Positions 24,677-36,347 of a stretch of 64,000 nt of DNA are shown piece by piece; within the stretch, counting starts at the first letter, position 1; every line of letters begins with the position of its first letter. The position numbers and the translations under genes were made by a program. The stretch comes from Agelas oroides (taxonomy: Eukaryota; Porifera; Demospongiae; Agelasida; Agelasidae). The notes below the pieces were generated by a model. The model did not search any database and was not told where the DNA came from. It saw only the letters and a program-made list of their open reading frames with translations. Where the stretch lies: positions 28,274,816 through 28,338,815 of the forward strand of contig OX422183.1 of NCBI GenBank assembly GCA_949130485.1. Direction: 5' to 3'.

Positions 24677-24684
24677 CTTACGGG

Positions 24685-25596
24685 CGAGGGGTCCGTCACG
24701 AAAGAAATCTCGTACACCGTCGGCAGAAATCCAAACTGAAATCCAGAAATCCACTGTGAAATCCAGAAATCCAGAAATCCACTATGAAATCCAGAAATCC
24801 AATCTGAAATCCAGAAATCCAATCTGAAATCCAGAAATCCACTCTGAAATCCAGAAATCCACTGAAATCCGGAAATCCAATTCAGGATTCTATTAAAATA
24901 CTCCGCAAACATCCGTATACTTTACATTAATTACACTACAAGGACGTGACGTAATAGAACGTCACCACAATGAATGACCTTTGTACGCGGCCGATCTTCG
25001 CGGTCGGGTACAAAGGTCATTCTTCTAAGGTGATGTAATTGGATGTATTATGTATGACGAACATGCAGTACAGTATGAATATGTATGTCAACTAACACGC
25101 AGTATGCGTATGAATATGTATGTAAACTAACACGCAGTATGCGTATGAATATGTATGACAATCAACGAACACGCAGTATGCGTATGAATATGTATGACAA
25201 TCAACGAACACGCAGTATGCATATGTATATGTATGACAATCAACGAACACGCTGCCTATGCGCTATGTAGCGGTGAACTGCCTGTGACATTGTATTCTGT
25301 TAGCATATAGGCTGAGAGGAATGTGGTTCATGATTCTTCATGAGCTGTATCTTCAGAAATAGCGAAATCCAGAAATCCGCTTTGAAATCCAGAAATCCGC
25401 TTGAAATCCAGAAATCCACTTTGAAATCCAGAAATCCACTTGAAATCCAGAAATCCACTTTGAAATCCAGAAATCCACTTTGAAATCCAGAAATCCACTT
25501 TGAAATCCAGAAATCCAAACTGAAATCCAGAAATCCACCTAAATCCACTGGATTTCGAAATCTCGTACGCCGAACCGCGCCGTGACGGACCCCTCG
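24685..25596. mobile_element. Satellite-bearing hAT-like element, copy A
   Basis: Termini CGAGGGGTCCGTCACG and CGTGACGGACCCCTCG are flanked by the exact 8-bp duplication CTTACGGG (24677-24684 and 25597-25604), the size expected for hAT elements. Inside are two arrays of about 20-bp units (TGAAATCCAGAAATCCA) at 24727-24880 and 25365-25548. Between them lie a perfect-type hairpin around GACCTTTGTAC (24974-25022) and a 30-35-bp array with ACACGCAGTATGCGTATGAA (25085-25255). No transposase. Confidence 0.85.
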
Positions 25597-25604
25597 CTTA
25601 CGGG

Positions 25605-26994
25605 AAAGGACAATACTCTAATTAGAGCCCTGCCCCCATTACCGTATATCCAATTATTCATTTTTGATAAATGAATAACTAACTACCCGGACAGACTCCC
25701 ACCCACATTCCTGACAGCTATATATATAGGCATAAACAATCAACAGACCACATCTTCCTAAGATGTATCGCTTTTCCCTTGCGGTGCGGGGATGCGACCA
25801 AGATAAGCTTGTATTTATCACAAATACCATTACTTTGTTGGATCAATTGGCACATCATCACTTTCACCCAATGAGAACACCCACCCTTTTAATTACCGCT
25901 TACGCAAGAACTTGACGGTACCAACGAATAAACATCGGTCGTCTTCGGAGCTTGGTGTTAACCCCTCGCACATGAAACTGTGGTCAAAGTCTGAGTCACC
26001 ATGAGTGTAAGTATTCTAGCTGCTAGCTAATCAGGGAAGATCCTCGTTTACTCGCGGACTTGTCCGTGTTAAACTTGACTTCAGTGTATTTAGCTAACTG
26101 ATCAGACTTCTGATGGGAATAGACAAGACTTGGGGACAGGGTAATTAGTAGCGTCGTAGTAGCTACCTTGGGTTGGTTAACATTAAGTGAGCTTGTTTGT
26201 GTATAGTGCAGTGTTGGACTGTCGTTTATGTTGAGTTTACCTTCCAGAACAGTCCAATGTTAATAAGATCGGCTGTCTTATCCAAAAGGTGCCCTTCTGG
26301 CAGCCTATAGCCACCTTGGCTCAGAACTTATTTCTTGGCAAGGCCCAGGCTTGCCATAAGGATTTTTCCCCCAAATTGCCTGAATACGAGTCCTAGCAGG
26401 ACTGTGTTTGGCATCCAAAACTCGTTCCCAGGGACTAGCTTTGGCAGCCAAACTTAGCCCCTGTAAGCAGGAGTAACTGCTGAGAAGTACACATATTATG
26501 TGGAGAGCATAGCTATATGGAACATGAAAAACAGTAGTTTTCCCATGTATAAGCTGCAATGACTACTTGTATGTGTGTTGTAGCCTTGTTGTATCCAAAG
26601 GGTGACTGTCTTCCTCACCCATGTAGGCAATATGTGTTGTGACCTTGTTGTAGCCAAAGGGTGACTCTCTTCCAGTGATGCAAGAGAAGGGGTCTGGCAA
26701 TGCTGTGTGTCTGTGCAGACTGTACAGATTGCAGAATTCCGTTATGTCATATTAGTCTTTCACTATTACACCATTTACCTTAGCTAGGTCTTGTTAACGC
26801 AATACAGAAATTTTTGCGGGACAAAATTTTCGCTGATTGGCCGCTGGCAAAGATTTTGTGCAAAATGTTTTGCGGTTCGACGATCGCAAAGCCATGCCCA
26901 TACTGGGTGTATGCTAACCACACCCACATCACACGTGCAAATTTTTTTGTTGTTGGAAATGCAGTGATGGGCGAGCGAGTTTAGTGTTGAAGCG
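25605..26994. other. Intergenic stretch, no firm gene
   Basis: A 62-bp tandem duplication lies at 26570-26674 (CTTGTTGTAKCCAAAGGGTGAC). ATGAGT directly before GTAAGT at about 26001-26012 looks like a minimal first exon, but no following exon is found. CGAAAATTTTGTCCCGC-type repeats appear at 26810-26890, a small dispersed palindrome family also seen at 40430-40520. Confidence 0.35.
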
Positions 26995-27885
26995 ATGGTG
27001 CGTGGATACCACATTTATGAAGATATATGGGATGCAACCGTTGGCGAGGAGCTGCCATGTCAAAGAGAGCCTGATAACCGTCAGGATCCATTCGCTGTAG
27101 CAGTCGTAAGATCGCAGGTAACAGTCGGCCACATCCCAAGGAGAATATCTTCCATCTGCTCCATGTTTCTAAGACGAGGTGGATGCATTCATTGTCAAGT
27201 AATAGCAGCTAGGCGTTACTCTGAAGATTTACATCAGGGAGGACTGGAAATTCCTTGCCTCCTATTAAACGTTTAAAGGACGTGTAAAAGACGTCGAAAA
27301 GGCTATAACACTTGTAAAATGTGCTCTTTCGCCGTGTCAAAGTCAAAGTGCAGAAGCGGCTGAACCACCAAAGAAAAAGACAAAGGTTGACAGGTGTGAC
27401 ATGGAGAACAGAAAGATAATAAATGGAGAGAAGCTGTCTGACTTGTCTATTAACTAAGCACAAGAATTACTAAAGAGGCAGTTTCCGAAGGTAAATGGAC
27501 TACAGTCGACACTCCTCCAATCCAAGAAACATGTTGGCAAACCTCCCAAAAATCAGCTTCAAATCATCCACAGCCGTGGGGACCACTGGATTGTTGCTTC
27601 TACAGTTGGCTGCAAAGGTAGTAAGGTGCTTGTGTTCGACTCAGTATATTGCACACTGGACAAGGCTACTACTGAATAGCAAATCTGTTTAGTTCTAGTG
27701 CAGTGAAGATGACGGATTATCAAAAGCAGGAAGGAGGAACAGACTGTGGTTTATTTGCCATAGCTGCAGCCACTGCAATTGCACATGGAGTTGACCCTAC
27801 ACAGCTGAAGTTTAAACAAGCCTCAATGAGAACTCACCTTCTGAAGTACTTTGAATCTGAAAAACCGACTTTTATTTTCATGTAA
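26995..27885 (+). pseudogene. HIRAN-like domain plus Ulp1/SENP-type cysteine protease, decayed
   Basis: The first part (MVRGYHIYEDIW, GEELPCQREPDNRQDPFAVAV, VGHIPRRISSICSMFL, GGLEIPCLLL) matches HIRAN-like domains common in sponge and coral proteins. After a frame shift near 27275 and a Lys-rich linker (PPKKKTKVD), a C48-type protease follows: His in RGDHWIVAS (about 27570), Asp in VLVFDSVY (about 27635), Gln/Cys in QEGGTDCGLFAIA (about 27737). This family cleaves SUMO-like modifiers. Stops at about 27456 and 27677 and a second frame shift show it is dead. No intron is evident, so it may be a transposon-borne gene or retrocopy. A HIRAN-like exon also occurs at 55916-56276 on -. Confidence 0.7.
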
Positions 27886-27949
27886 AAAGTAAAGTACATC
27901 TTGCATACTTTGTACTATACTGACTGATTATGCATGCTTACATGATATA

Positions 27950-28551
27950 TACAAGTCACTAAAAGTTTTCTGAATGAAAACAAGCACTTGTAGGGATGGA
28001 ACCCTCAAAAACCAGCCAAACAAGATTGGAACGACACCACAACACATTCACACCATCCCTACATCTTGTGCCATTTTGCCAACCAGCTATGCTTTGTGTT
28101 TGTTAGTTGTGTGCATAGGAGGGTTGTGGAAGGCACTGGGAAGGGTAGTGCTGCATGTTGATGTGCATGGAGAGTGTGTTACGTTGTGGGTGGCTGCAAT
28201 GTAGTTGCTACTGAGCATGGCAGGTATAGTCTGTCTTGTATGCAGAAACTGTGAGCAGTACTGGATCTGTATGGTATGTTGGGAGTTTTAAGTTGCTGCT
28301 GAACATAGCAGATATGGATTGTCTTTTATATGGAAAGATGTGGAGTGAGTAGTGCTGAGTGCTGTTTTCATTTAGTGGGTGTGAATAGGCTAAGGGCATG
28401 TAGAGAGTTTTTTGGTGTTTATAGTTGGCAAGATGGCACAAGATGTAGGGATGGTGTGAATGTGTTGTGGTGTCGTTCCAATCTTGTTTGGCTGGGTTCC
28501 ATCCCTACATGCGCTTGTTTTCATTCAGAAAACGTTTTTGTGACTTGTTCC
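27950..28551. mobile_element. TIR element with TGTAGGGATGG modules, second family
   Basis: Outer arms ACAAGTCAC...TTTTCTGAATGAAAACAAGC are mirrored at 28510-28551. Each arm continues into an inner block bounded by TGTAGGGATGG and CCATCCCTACA (27989-28063 and 28444-28509). The core is 380 bp and GT-rich. A diverged copy lies at 50935-51420. Confidence 0.75.
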
Positions 28552-29028
28552 TGCTTTTTTTTTTGCAATTGTTTTTAGAAACGGTAAGAGAGAAGAGAGG
28601 TGGGACAGGAAGGCGAGGGGAAGATGCACAGTCTGTAAAGTATGAAAGTATATAGAATTGTGTTGTTCACAAAGAACATATTATATTCAAAAGCTTCCAA
28701 GCGAAATTGTAAATCCAAACATCAAACTTCTTTATCTACAGGGTTTAGAAGCCCATGCAAGCAAAGCTTCATAAAACCCAAGTGCAAAGCACATGAGTTT
28801 TATGAGGCTTTGCATGCAGGCTTATAAATCTCATAGATCCCAACTCTGTGGTGTCAAACCAATTTAGACTATAGCTACTCACTGTAAAACTGTTGCTGTA
28901 ATGGTGTCTTACGACTCAATACTACATGTATGTGAGCTCTGTGGGGATGAAGTCTGCAGAGAGTTTTCGGTGAACCCAATAGTAGTCCACATGAATTGAA
29001 CAGGAGCTGAACAACCGCCAGTTTCTGC

Positions 29029-30298
29029 GGGTATTAGTAAAACCCGGAACGGAACGGAACGAGCGGAACGAGCGGAACGAACGGAACGTAGTTAAGAGCA
29101 AGGTACGACCCTGCTTTCTGCTTTTTAGTACTACAAAAGCACTCTCCAGGGTGTTGTGTTTGATTCTGGACTCTAGCGCTGCACGCATTTTACCGTATGC
29201 CCCTCTCCAGTAGCTCGTTTGTACCGCAGCGTCGCGCTTTTGACGTAGCGGCATTTTCACGGTGGCTTCTCTCTTGCAACGGCGTTTCCCTAGAAGGGGC
29301 ATAGTTGCTGGCACTCCTGTCTAAGACGATAGTAATCATATTGAGGGTAAGCTCGGTGCTGAACACTGCACCACGGAGCTGTAGATTAACAAACGCTCGA
29401 CTTGGAGCAGAAACGGTAGGAATATATTAGCGGATACGAAGGCTTATTTAAAATAATAAATTAAAGCTTACCTCGAGCAGTCGTAATTTACTGTGGACTC
29501 CAGCAGCAAAGCAAGTAGCAAGAGAACAGTTTAGCAAAGTTAGTCGACATACGCGTTTAGCTACCGGCGCGCGTCTGCGTTGCCTCACACTTGAATTCCT
29601 GCTAGGGTTGGGCGGATTATGCTCAATTTTGTACCCATTATGCTATTCCATTATGCTCAAAATTGTACCAGTTATGCCTAAAATTATGCCCCAAATTTGC
29701 CTATTATGCTCAAACTATGCCATGCATTATTTCTGGAAGGAGCAAACTTGTATGTTGAAATAATTATTTTACACTGTACAGAAAAGGTAAATTGAAACAG
29801 GATGGCAGTTCATCGACCATTGAACTGTAACATCTTGGAAAGTTCAATGTAGTCCACCAGAGCCTACGATTGCTGATCATTGCTCCCTTACTTTGCCGCT
29901 TACCAACAGGACATGGGACAAGATACTTCATGGTCTGGGACTGGGACACAGTCTGAGGACGAGACTACCAGTCTACCACAGACTCGCAGCACATTATGCT
30001 CACAATGTACCTATTATTCCCGCATAATGCTCAATGCTTCCTGGTACCTATTATTCCCAAAATTATGCCAGCATAATCCGCCCAACCCTAATTCCTGCCC
30101 AGGATGCATGCAGTCATTAAGTTTACAAACAACTTTCCTGGCTATACCCATCGACGAGTTTTGTAACTTATAGGGCACAGTATGAGTGCTACACACAGTT
30201 GGAACACATACATTAGCAGTCACAAGACGGTGCGTAAATTTCCCCAGCGTTCCGTTCGTTCCCCTCGTTCCGTTCCCTTCCGGGTTTTACTAATACCC
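29029..30298. mobile_element. GGGTATTAG element with 9-bp target duplication
   Basis: Begins GGGTATTAGTAAAACCCGG followed by GGAACG repeats, mirrored at 30242-30298. It is flanked by AGTTTCTGC on both sides (29020-29028, 30299-30307). A 9-bp duplication suggests Mutator-type transposition. It contains a nested hAT-like insertion. The apparent FRSFRS protein on - is just the GGAACGAGC repeat translated. Confidence 0.85.
29603..30090. mobile_element. hAT-like MITE nested in the GGGTATTAG element
   Basis: Termini TAGGGTTGGGCGGATTATGC and its inverse are flanked by exact ATTCCTGC (29595-29602, 30091-30098), an 8-bp target duplication. Subterminal ATTATGCYYAAAATT repeats occur in both arms. It is younger than its host element. 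Confidence 0.85.
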
Positions 30299-30585
30299 AG
30301 TTTCTGCGGCCACCTCCTTTAGTGCGGAAGTTTTTGAATGAAGCTACCATTAGGCTGCAAATTGCTGCGTTGCATGGAGCAATATGAAGACTCAGGCACA
30401 GCACAAAAGAAGGATGTTAAGAAGACACCAGGCAAAATGCTATCATCAACTCTAAATGAACATTGCATGTAAACATGTATATATGCATTTTCGTTGTAAA
30501 TGCAGTTTGAAAGTTGAAAATAACTCTCAGTGGCTAGTGTTCTAAGTTGCTAACTAGTGTTAAGTTGCCAGCTACCGCTGGATTA

Positions 30586-30925
30586 GATCTACCGCTGTAA
30601 TGGAAGCACATTTTCCAAGAAAAGCACTAGCCACGCACGAAGGCTTCTTCTCCCCAGGTAGTGTTGCTTGCAGTACTAAATTACCATAGGCTTTCCCAGA
30701 AGTGTATAGGCTCCGGGAAATTCGATCGTCTGAGCATCGCGCTGTCTGCCAGCGACTATTGTCCGTATTTGTTTTGATAAGAGAGATCTACCGCTGTAAT
30801 GGAAGCACATTTTCCAAGAAAAGCACTAGCCACGCACGGAGGCTTCTTCGCCCCAGGTAGTGTTGCTTGCAGTACTAAATTACCATAGGCTTTCCCAGAA
30901 GTGTATAGGCTCCGGGAAATTCGAT
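30586..30925 (+). repeat. 199-bp direct duplication
   Basis: GATCTACCGCTGTAATGGAAG and about 140 bp in total at 30586-30726 recur at 30785-30925 with only two or three differences, followed directly by the (GAAA)n tract. Confidence 0.85.
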
Positions 30926-30962
30926 TATAATAGCTTCAGTCGTTGTCGTGCTATCGTGGTGA

Positions 30963-30966
30963 AGGA

Positions 30967-31018
<52 letters not shown>

Positions 31019-31035
31019 AAAAAAGAAAGAAAGAA
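30963..31035 (+). repeat. (GAAA)n microsatellite
   Basis: About 18 units of GAAA. A shorter (AAAG)n tract lies at 31758-31800, so the two tracts bracket the repeat-family copy between them. Confidence 0.95.
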
Positions 31036-31755
31036 GTTGTGTGTCGAGTGGGGGAGCACCAACACCACTGGCACATCGATGTTCAAAATTTCACACATAC
31101 ATAAAGTGTGAAGTTAAAACATAAAGGGATCGAGATGGGGATGGGACATTTATGGCTTAAATGGATGGGGCATTTTATGGCTTAAATGGGTGGGGCATTT
31201 ATGGCTTAAATGGGTGGGGCATTTATGACTTAAATGGGTGTGGCATTTATGACTTAAATGTGTGGGGCATTTATGGCTCAAATGGATGGGGCGGTTAGTT
31301 ACTGTTTTTGGGAGATATGCTCAAAAAAATACTGGTCTTCAGGGGAGTACCCTTTCCGGTCCTCGCATGACCACGGGTTTCGGTCCCTTTGAACTCCCGA
31401 CCCGTGGCCTACTACAGAAAGGGCGGGACCACTCCCCGCCTAAGGCTTGCTTTGAGTGAGGAGCCCAGCTCTTGGTTGGCATTCACACAGCTAAGAATAT
31501 TCTAATTACTTAAGCAAATTGGGGGTGGGGCTAAATGGGTGGAGTTATCATAACACTAACTAGGGGGATGGGCGAACCAACGTACTGTCTCTCGCTGTCG
31601 TTCCATGCGTCTGGGAGGCTTGTTCAGCGGTAGGCGTTTTTGTACTGAAGACTCTTTTGCTGGATACTCGGGTCTGTGCTGTGGCGACTTTTTTGCGGTG
31701 AGCACTATACTAGTTTGTGTGTGAGATGCGGTCGGGGGGCTTTAAATGGGAGCGT

Positions 31756-31757
<2 letters not shown>
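31036..31757 (-). mobile_element. 24-bp-tandem repeat family, copy R1
   Basis: Reads in reverse orientation to 43266-44535. From GAGTGGGGGAGCACCAACACC it enters 24-bp units GGGTGGGGCATTTATGGCTTAAAT (about six, 31132-31290), then sequence with CCGGTCCTCGCATGACCACG and CACTCCCCGCCTAAGGC, to GACAGCGAG-type sequence near 31600. No coding region is recognised in this copy. Confidence 0.7.
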
Positions 31758-31799
<42 letters not shown>

Positions 31800-32079
31800 T
31801 CAGAAGATAGACGATTTGCCCGTTTTAGCGACTTGCCGGTCTGGTACTTTAGCGATGCTTTCCAGCAAAGTTAACGGTCCTGTCGCCCATGGAAGCACTC
31901 GATAATGCCTGATATGGCTCGTGGAGGCCGTTGACTGATCTAATGCAGACATTTCGAGCGTGTCATTTGTGCACTTTCAATGTGGCCGCCATTTTTTGGG
32001 GGGGTCATCCCTACATATGGCGTACTACCGTACGGCATGATAAACAGCTGTACAAACAATGAGAATGCAAAGTAATACA

Positions 32080-33025
32080 TCAACTTGTGAGACTGTCCGT
32101 AATTCCTGCACCTTTGAAACCATTCTGCAGTATGTCAGGCTTAGACTTGAGGTAGTTGATCATCCACTGTGCACCCAATGGCTTCATTATGCTTAGCTTC
32201 AAGTCAACTGGTAACATGCCTGCCTTCCTCTTGAGTTGTTGGCAAATTTGTTCTGCGTACCACTCATGAAATTGTTGCTGTAGAAAGTTCTTGGCTGACT
32301 TGTTTACACTGATTTCCAGTAGCTGTAGTCGATCTGTGCAATTAGCTGGAACCATTACTACATGAATATTGTTGTCATCAAGAAGCTTCAAAAATACTTT
32401 CTGTCCCTTGACCAGTGAATTATCAAAATCACCAGTGCAGGGTAGTCTGGCTGGAGTTTCAACTCTTCCCTCTTTCCATTGACATATGGGAGGAGAATCT
32501 TCTCAATGTATGCTATCATGGAACTCTCATTTGACCAATGATTCTCACTAAAAGTGATGTGCATGCCATTCTGTATGGAAGCGAATAGTTGGAAGACATC
32601 ATTGTGTTGTACCTTTATATATGAGCTGGGGAGGAAGAAAGTCCCCTGTTAGTGATCCAGCAAACACTGCTGTTATTTGCCGTTTGACATCGACACCAAC
32701 AATTTCCGCCCGTTTTGATCCTTCTTTCTCCATTGTCCATGATCCGACTGGTACATAGTGAATTCCAGTTTGGTCCCAGTTTATTATTAGGTCAAATGGA
32801 ATTTCCTCCATTTCAACGACAACTTTGATGTCAAGCAGGAACTGCGATTTCAACTCTTCAAAGTTTTAGATGTCTACTTTCGCCTTGGTGCTTGCTCTCC
32901 GTTTGACAAAAACCCATGCGACCTAGGAGATTCTTTCCCCAGTGCTTTGTGAGAACAATGTGCCCACCATTGGACGGAAGAAGATTGCTTTTTACAATCC
33001 CTTCTGGATACACCAGTGTGGATTA
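32080..33025 (-). pseudogene. pogo/Tigger-like DDE transposase fragment
   Basis: Reads on - from about 33025: SNGGHIVLTKHWGKNLLGRM, then DLIINWDQTGIHYVPVGSWT (first catalytic Asp), SLTGDFLPPQLIYKGTTQ, HWSNESSMIAYIEKILLPYV, YPALVI, and VPANCTDRLQLLEISVNKSA. The last motif is normally LQPLDISVNKSA, so the third acidic residue is Glu here. Stops near 32865 and a frame shift near 32435 at the second catalytic Asp make it inactive. The N-terminal DNA-binding domains are missing. It lies 0.3 kb from a hAT transposase in the same orientation. Confidence 0.8.
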
Positions 33026-33348
33026 TATAAAATTTCCTTTGGTCTGACAAATGTCAGACCAACCTCAAATTTGGTCGGCCATTGGCTGAGATTATTTGGC
33101 CATTTCAAAAAATGTTTTTAGGTAACTGTGAACGCAAAGCAAACACCTCCAACTCAAGTACATAATATCCATTTACACTACGATAGCAAGACTTAACATA
33201 CTTTAACACTAATACAGAACAGGATTACTTGACGGTACTGTAACAGAGTTCAGTTGTCAGAGATGTCGCTGTCAGTCGAGTCAGTGTCACCGAACCATGC
33301 ATCCCATTTGAGCAGTGAAAAACAAAATGGCAGTTCACCTTCTGACTC

Positions 33349-35625
33349 TTACTCAACAGCAGATGTGCTTGTACTCACTTGGGGAGCTTGTCGTGGAGCA
33401 TACTCTTTGCGAGGACCTTGGTTAGGTCTGCGTACAGTCTTACAGTCCTTCCACCAGGCTTCCACAGCTTGCTTGGGTGAAAAGCTTCCAAGAGAGGGAC
33501 CCTCCAGTTGAATCTCCAAGAGGTCACTCAGTGTATCCTGATGAAGCCTTGTCCTGCGGTCAGTCTTGACAAGTATAAGTGCTGAGAACATTCGTTCCAC
33601 ACTGCCATTCGAGAACAGAAGGCTGAAACACAGTTCGCAGAGGACTAGGACATTTGACCACTTGGTAGCATCTGGGGAAACGTAAAGCTTGTACCACACC
33701 TTGTGGTACTGTTGTGTTTCAATTGAAAGATAGTTTCGTGCATACTCCACTGCCTCTGTAACCTTGTCTTGGAGAACAAGACGACTGACGCCTACAGCCT
33801 TGAGTGGCTCTTGGAATGTTGTTGCGATAAGCTCTACTGCAGACAAAACTTCTGTCAGTGGCTTGTCCTCAGGAGAACTCTCCAATTCAGCGTCTGAATC
33901 CATAGCTGCTGTAACCACTGGGCGCCAGGTCTGGGTGTCAAGAAACACCAGTATCGCTCGCAGTAGTTTCACATCTGACCACTCCAACCTTTCGCGCATC
34001 TTTCCCTCCAGGCGACTCACATCAGCTAGTGCCTGATCTTTACAGGACTTGAGTGTAGCTTCATTCAAGTGCTTGAGGGTAGCTCCTTGGTACTCGGTAC
34101 CGTTCGCAAGCCTGTTACGAACAAGCTTCACAGTTGGCCACTGGAGCGGGTCATGGTCGGTCAGTTTCTTCAATGACGTCTTCGTCTTCAGGATACTTTG
34201 AAGGCCTAAGACGATGTCTAGCTTGTCTCCTTGCAGCACCTTGCTGAGTATAGATGGAGACTTCAGAGCATCTACGTACATGGCACACCCAATCAGCATC
34301 TTCCCCTGCTGCCACTTCAAAAGATACCCCTTCAAACGAGCTTTATCTGTACTACTGACGGAGCTGTCTTCCATCAGGGTTGTGAGGTGAGTGATGTATG
34401 CACCATAGCGGTCAATTATTCGCTGTAGTGCTTGACGCTTGTGTGAAATCCAGCGACTACTTTGAGAGCGAATTGGTACATCTCCGCCTTGACTGAACTC
34501 AAACACCTCCTTCAGATCACTGACAACATCTGCTAGTTCTCTAAGTTTTTTGGGTTATTTGGAGTATAGGTAGTACAGGTGGAGCAACATGTCATGCTGA
34601 ATAGCTTGCTGGAGAAAGAATCTTTGCATGCGAGCTCCAACCTGTGGGCATAACACCAACCCCAGAAGAGCCACGGGAGTTCTTGCTGCATTTTCCCTTG
34701 CAATGTTTACCGATGCTCCGTCGGTGCCACCACCAATTAGGATAGACTTGGCTCCCAACACGCTAGCCTTACTCAGCACATCTTGAACCCCAAGCGGCTG
34801 TAGTGCTTGCTGGAGGCACACTATCAAACCATTTGCGTCAGCTTTTGTGGGTACTTCAATGCTGAAATACCTAGCAAAAGACCCCACCTCCCCAGCTGCG
34901 TCGTCTTTGCGAAAGCTCATGATGACAACGAGTTCATCCTCAACATTACCGGCATCAGTTGTTCCATCCATGAGAAAGCTGTAGAACCGTTTGTTCGACA
35001 GGCTCTCCACAAAAACACTGCGCTGGCTCTCCGCTATGCAGTGTGTAAACGATTTGGCGGAATCTTTAGTGGCATAGGACTGCCCTAGATCAACTCCATG
35101 GCGGCTCTCCAACTCATGGATCGCTGGATACTTACGAAAGGGTAGATTCTCCTTTGCCAGCATGTAGCAAATGTCAAACTTCTTCCCCATTCTCTCCTGA
35201 AGCGATCTATCCATGGACAGTAGGCTCTGAGCAATCGGAGCGTACGCGGTGACAGGAGCATTCGTGACTTTCGCTTGCTGAACACGCAATAGAGACATCG
35301 ACAGCTTATGCTGGTCACTGCGCGCATGATCAAGGACGTTGCTCAGCTTCTGGTTGGTGGAGCCGGTAATCCAGGCAGCAGAGAAGTTCTTAGTCCCACT
35401 AATCTTGTCTTGGAACCGCCTGCACGTCTCGCACCACAAACTATCAACGTATCTTTGTTGCTTATCGCAACGCAGCCAGGTTAGCGTCTCGTGCTCCTTT
35501 TCTTGCTGCGATTGCCATTTCTGAAAGGTAGCCACAGACACTTGCCTCTTAGCTTGCTTCGGCTGACTGCCAGAGCTGCTAGCCGAAGAGCTGATCGATC
35601 GCTTGGACGCCATGACCTGACTCAC
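33349..35625 (-). pseudogene. hAT-family transposase (ZNF862/C17orf113-like), one in-frame stop
   Basis: One frame of about 758 codons starting MSQVMASKRSISSSASS, interrupted only by TAA at 34555-34557. The N-terminal zinc finger has LWCETCRRF...DHARSDQHK, a C2H2-like finger as in TTF/ZNF862-type proteins. The middle contains FLMDGTTDAGNVEDELVV, the RNase-H-fold Asp region. The C-terminus holds the hAT dimerisation region: CFSLLFSNGSVERMFSALI, then TDRRTRLHQDTLSDLLEI. The single stop implies recent inactivation, a domesticated N-terminal product, or a sequence error. I could not find convincing hAT termini or an 8-bp duplication around it, which would fit either a host gene or an old element. 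Confidence 0.8.
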
Positions 35626-36188
35626 ACCTCTGGCTCACGAAGTGCGAACACGTGGAACTTCGACACAAATTAAAAAAAAACAAACTAGCCGGCCAGCTGG
35701 CCTTACGTGGCGCTGCGCTACGCCTCGTACGTGTACGCATAAGAATATTCAATTGAGCTTTCGCGATCGTTTCTTGGTCGGTCACGATGTCCGCGTGCGC
35801 CAGTACTGATCGGCTATTAAGCGTTCTTAGTCGGTAAATAGCCGATTGCCGACCGTTATAATCCACACTGTACACTCGGCAAATCTACGACGCTACAGCC
35901 ATTAAAAGTGGGCGTGTCATTGCTTGGAAGGCGATAATGACAGTTGAGGCGGCAGGTCTCAGAGCATGCGGGCGCTGATGCGAAACAATAAATCTAGTTT
36001 GCCTGGCCTTATGCCACCCCCTTCGTTTCGTTTCTTCTTTATCTCGGTAGTATAGGCCTCAGTTTTCCAAGTCGGCACGCTACTTTCCTTCAGCTCAGGG
36101 TATCTCCCGGCGTAGAATCGAATTGTTGCAGCCACCCCATGCCCAGCAGCACGCTTTCCAATTTGTGCCTTGACATCGGGCGACAGCT

Positions 36189-36240
36189 TAGCCTCGTACC
36201 CAGGCCGTTCGTAGGAGAAACGGCCTGGCAACTTACGCGG
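36189..36240. repeat. Degenerate TAGCCTCG palindrome
   Basis: TAGCCTCGTACCCAGGCCG and CGGCCTGGCAA face each other 20 bp from the next member of the family. Confidence 0.5.
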
Positions 36241-36258
36241 GTTCAAGCTGTATACAGA

Positions 36259-36347
36259 TAGCCTCGTTCCCAGGCCATTCCCGCCTCCAGTTTTTATACT
36301 GCAAGCGATCAAAAACTGGAGGCGGGAACGGCCTGGGAACGAGGCTA
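36259..36347. mobile_element. 89-bp TAGCCTCG palindromic MITE
   Basis: An almost perfect hairpin TAGCCTCGTTCCCAGGCC...GGCCTGGGAACGAGGCTA. Flanks GTATACAGA and GTATACGGA form a 9-bp duplication with one mismatch. Confidence 0.9.

Noticed and set aside
24625..25548. Frames reading SGFLDFWISKWISGFQ and similar
   Set aside because: Translation of the GAAATCCA satellite arrays in both strands; no start, splice or domain support.
28922..29314. 130-codon minus-strand frame with FRSFRSFRS
   Set aside because: Spans the end of the GGGTATTAG element; the repeats come from GGAACGAGC DNA repeats.
30860..31111. Frame with poly KERKKERK
   Set aside because: Translation of the (GAAA)n microsatellite.
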